From positions 1-64,000 of the forward strand of contig CAMHNQ010000006.1 in NCBI GenBank assembly GCA_946186495.1: 64,000 bases of DNA. The letters run 5' to 3'. This stretch comes from an uncultured Bacteroidales bacterium (GTDB lineage Bacteria; Bacteroidota; Bacteroidia; Bacteroidales; WCHB1-69). The position numbers were made by a program, and so were the translations under genes. The notes under the pieces were generated by a model. The model was given only the letters and a program-made list of their open reading frames with translations. It was not told the DNA's origin and did no database searches. Shown piece after piece: positions 63,038 through 64,000 of the stretch. The first letter of the stretch is position 1; every line of letters starts with the position of its first letter.

Positions 63038-64000
63038 ACCTTCTCCAACTTTTCAAAAACATCCGGCCTTTCGTTAAGCCATACAAGTGGCTGGTTTTCA
63101 TCACATTAGTTCTCACATTAGTAGGCTCCCTGATGGCGCAGGTCAACGCCATCGTGCTCGACCGGACGGTGGATGCGATCAACGCGCTCATCGGCACGGA
63201 CTTCAGCTGGGGCCAGGCGGCACGCATCATGACCATCATCAGCGTTGTGCTGTTGGGCAAGGAGGTGCTCTCCGCCGTCATCACCTTCGCACAAAACTAT
63301 TTCGGCGAGCGGATGCGCATCTACGTCAGCCGCGACTTGGCGCAGAGCGTCATCGAGAAGGTGCTCACTTTCCGCATCGCCTTCTTCAACTCCGGCGACA
63401 ACGCCACCGGCAAGCTGCAGGCCCGTATCGACCAGGGTGTCAGCTCGTTGTCGCGCACAGTGCAGAACTTCTTCATCGACCTGCTGCCGCTGTTCACCAG
63501 CGCCCTGCTCGCCCTCATCCTGATGTTCGCGGCCAACGTCTATGTCGGCTTAGTCGCCCTCGCCATCGTGCCCGTCTATTTCTGGATCACCTACCGGCAG
63601 GCACAGCGGCTCAAAGGCTGGCGGCGCGAGATGCGCACCCACTTGGAAACCAAAAGCCAGGGCATCAAGAACATCATCGACTCCATCAATGTCATCAAAA
63701 GTTTCAACCGCGAGAAAATCGAGGCGCAAAAGCAGTTGGACATCCAGAACCAGGTGACCGAGAACCAGATGAAGACCCGACAGGTGGCCTTCTACTACAA
63801 CGGACTCAAGAGCTTCGTGCGGCAGGTAGGCACCGTGCTGGTCATCATTCTGACGGCTTTCTTAGTGCTGAAGGAGTATCCGGGCATGACCATCGGTAAG
63901 ATCATGTACCATGTGATGCTGTTCAGCAATGTCATCGCGCCCATCACGCAGCTGCAGCGCATCTTCGACGACGTGAACGACGCGCTGATTTACGCAGAGG
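63034..64000 (+). CDS. ABC exporter, transmembrane domain (partial, runs off window)
   Basis: About 322 codons from ATG 63034, still open at the right edge. The type 1 ABC exporter transmembrane domain starts NLLQLFKNIRPFVKPYKWLVF. Later segments include FRIAFFNSGDNATGKLQARI (the lipid exporter-like coupling region after helix 2), VYFWITYRQAQRLKGWRREM, and SFNREKIEAQKQL. The nucleotide-binding domain lies beyond the window. Substrate unknown. It overlaps the HEPN stop by 4 bp, so it is co-translated with the toxin-antitoxin pair, although G+C-rich codon use resembles other housekeeping genes here. Confidence 0.88.
   Translation, partial: MNLLQLFKNIRPFVKPYKWLVFITLVLTLVGSLMAQVNAIVLDRTVDAINALIGTDFSWGQAARIMTIISVVLLGKEVLSAVITFAQNYFGERMRIYVSRDLAQSVIEKVLTFRIAFFNSGDNATGKLQARIDQGVSSLSRTVQNFFIDLLPLFTSALLALILMFAANVYVGLVALAIVPVYFWITYRQAQRLKGWRREMRTHLETKSQGIKNIIDSINVIKSFNREKIEAQKQLDIQNQVTENQMKTRQVAFYYNGLKSFVRQVGTVLVIILTAFLVLKEYPGMTIGKIMYHVMLFSNVIAPITQLQRIFDDVNDALIYAE

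Overview
The window comes from a member of the Bacteroidota, most likely the order Bacteroidales. Three things point there: type IX secretion (T9SS) genes (PorU, PorV, a PorP/SprF-family protein and a GldJ-like lipoprotein); a T9SS-sorted cargo protein; and promoters of the Bacteroidota TAnnTTTG type in front of almost every transcription unit. Species cannot be read from the sequence. No complete insertion sequence, prophage or CRISPR array is visible. The only RNA gene is a tRNA-Gly(GCC).

Layout. 1-6.1 kb is the right part of a type I restriction-modification locus: dinD, a GNAT-like gene, a truncated second dinD ending in a GC-rich palindromic repeat, hsdR, and a YgjP-like metallopeptidase overlapping hsdR. 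hsdM and hsdS would lie to the left of the window. 6.1-9 kb is gcvP (glycine cleavage). 9.2-12.9 kb holds pyrE and the ATP synthase genes atpH-atpA-atpG. 13-17.5 kb holds pnuC, an EnvC-like murein hydrolase activator, engB, a META-domain lipoprotein and a DUF2156-GNAT fusion. 17.5-25.6 kb is the T9SS block: PorP/SprF-family and GldJ-like genes on the minus strand, porU and porV on the plus strand. 25.6-34.4 kb is housekeeping: ispF, a phosphoglycolate phosphatase-like gene, lplA, a radical SAM gene, an S9 peptidase, an LptG-type permease, folB, aroB and amn. 34.5-37.7 kb is one very large five-module oxidoreductase.

38-43.4 kb carries a lipoprotein, a MORN-repeat protein, an MltD-like lytic transglycosylase and a flippase. 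43.5-47.1 kb (minus) is an operon of PASTA protein, T9SS cargo and DEDDh exonuclease. 47.3-54.1 kb (plus) is a surface-polysaccharide operon: opine-dehydrogenase-like enzyme, flippase, ATP-grasp protein, O-antigen ligase fused to a GT4 glycosyltransferase, and a GT2 glycosyltransferase. 54.1-59 kb has a beta-barrel protein, the tRNA, atpD-atpC, rsmA, bcp and a DUF1287 gene. 59-62 kb holds a membrane protein and a TonB-domain protein. The window ends in an MNT-HEPN toxin-antitoxin pair that overlaps the start of an ABC exporter.

How the parts relate. The F1 part of the ATP synthase is encoded at two loci about 42 kb apart, and the Fo genes are at neither. LplA would lipoylate the H protein that works with GcvP. 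PorU and PorV would attach cargo such as the 715-residue protein to the cell surface. Most unusual are the dinD-containing restriction locus with its broken duplicate, the five-module oxidoreductase, the ligase-glycosyltransferase fusion, the TonB protein flanked by a duplicated domain, and the MNT-HEPN pair with a long inverted repeat ending at its promoter.
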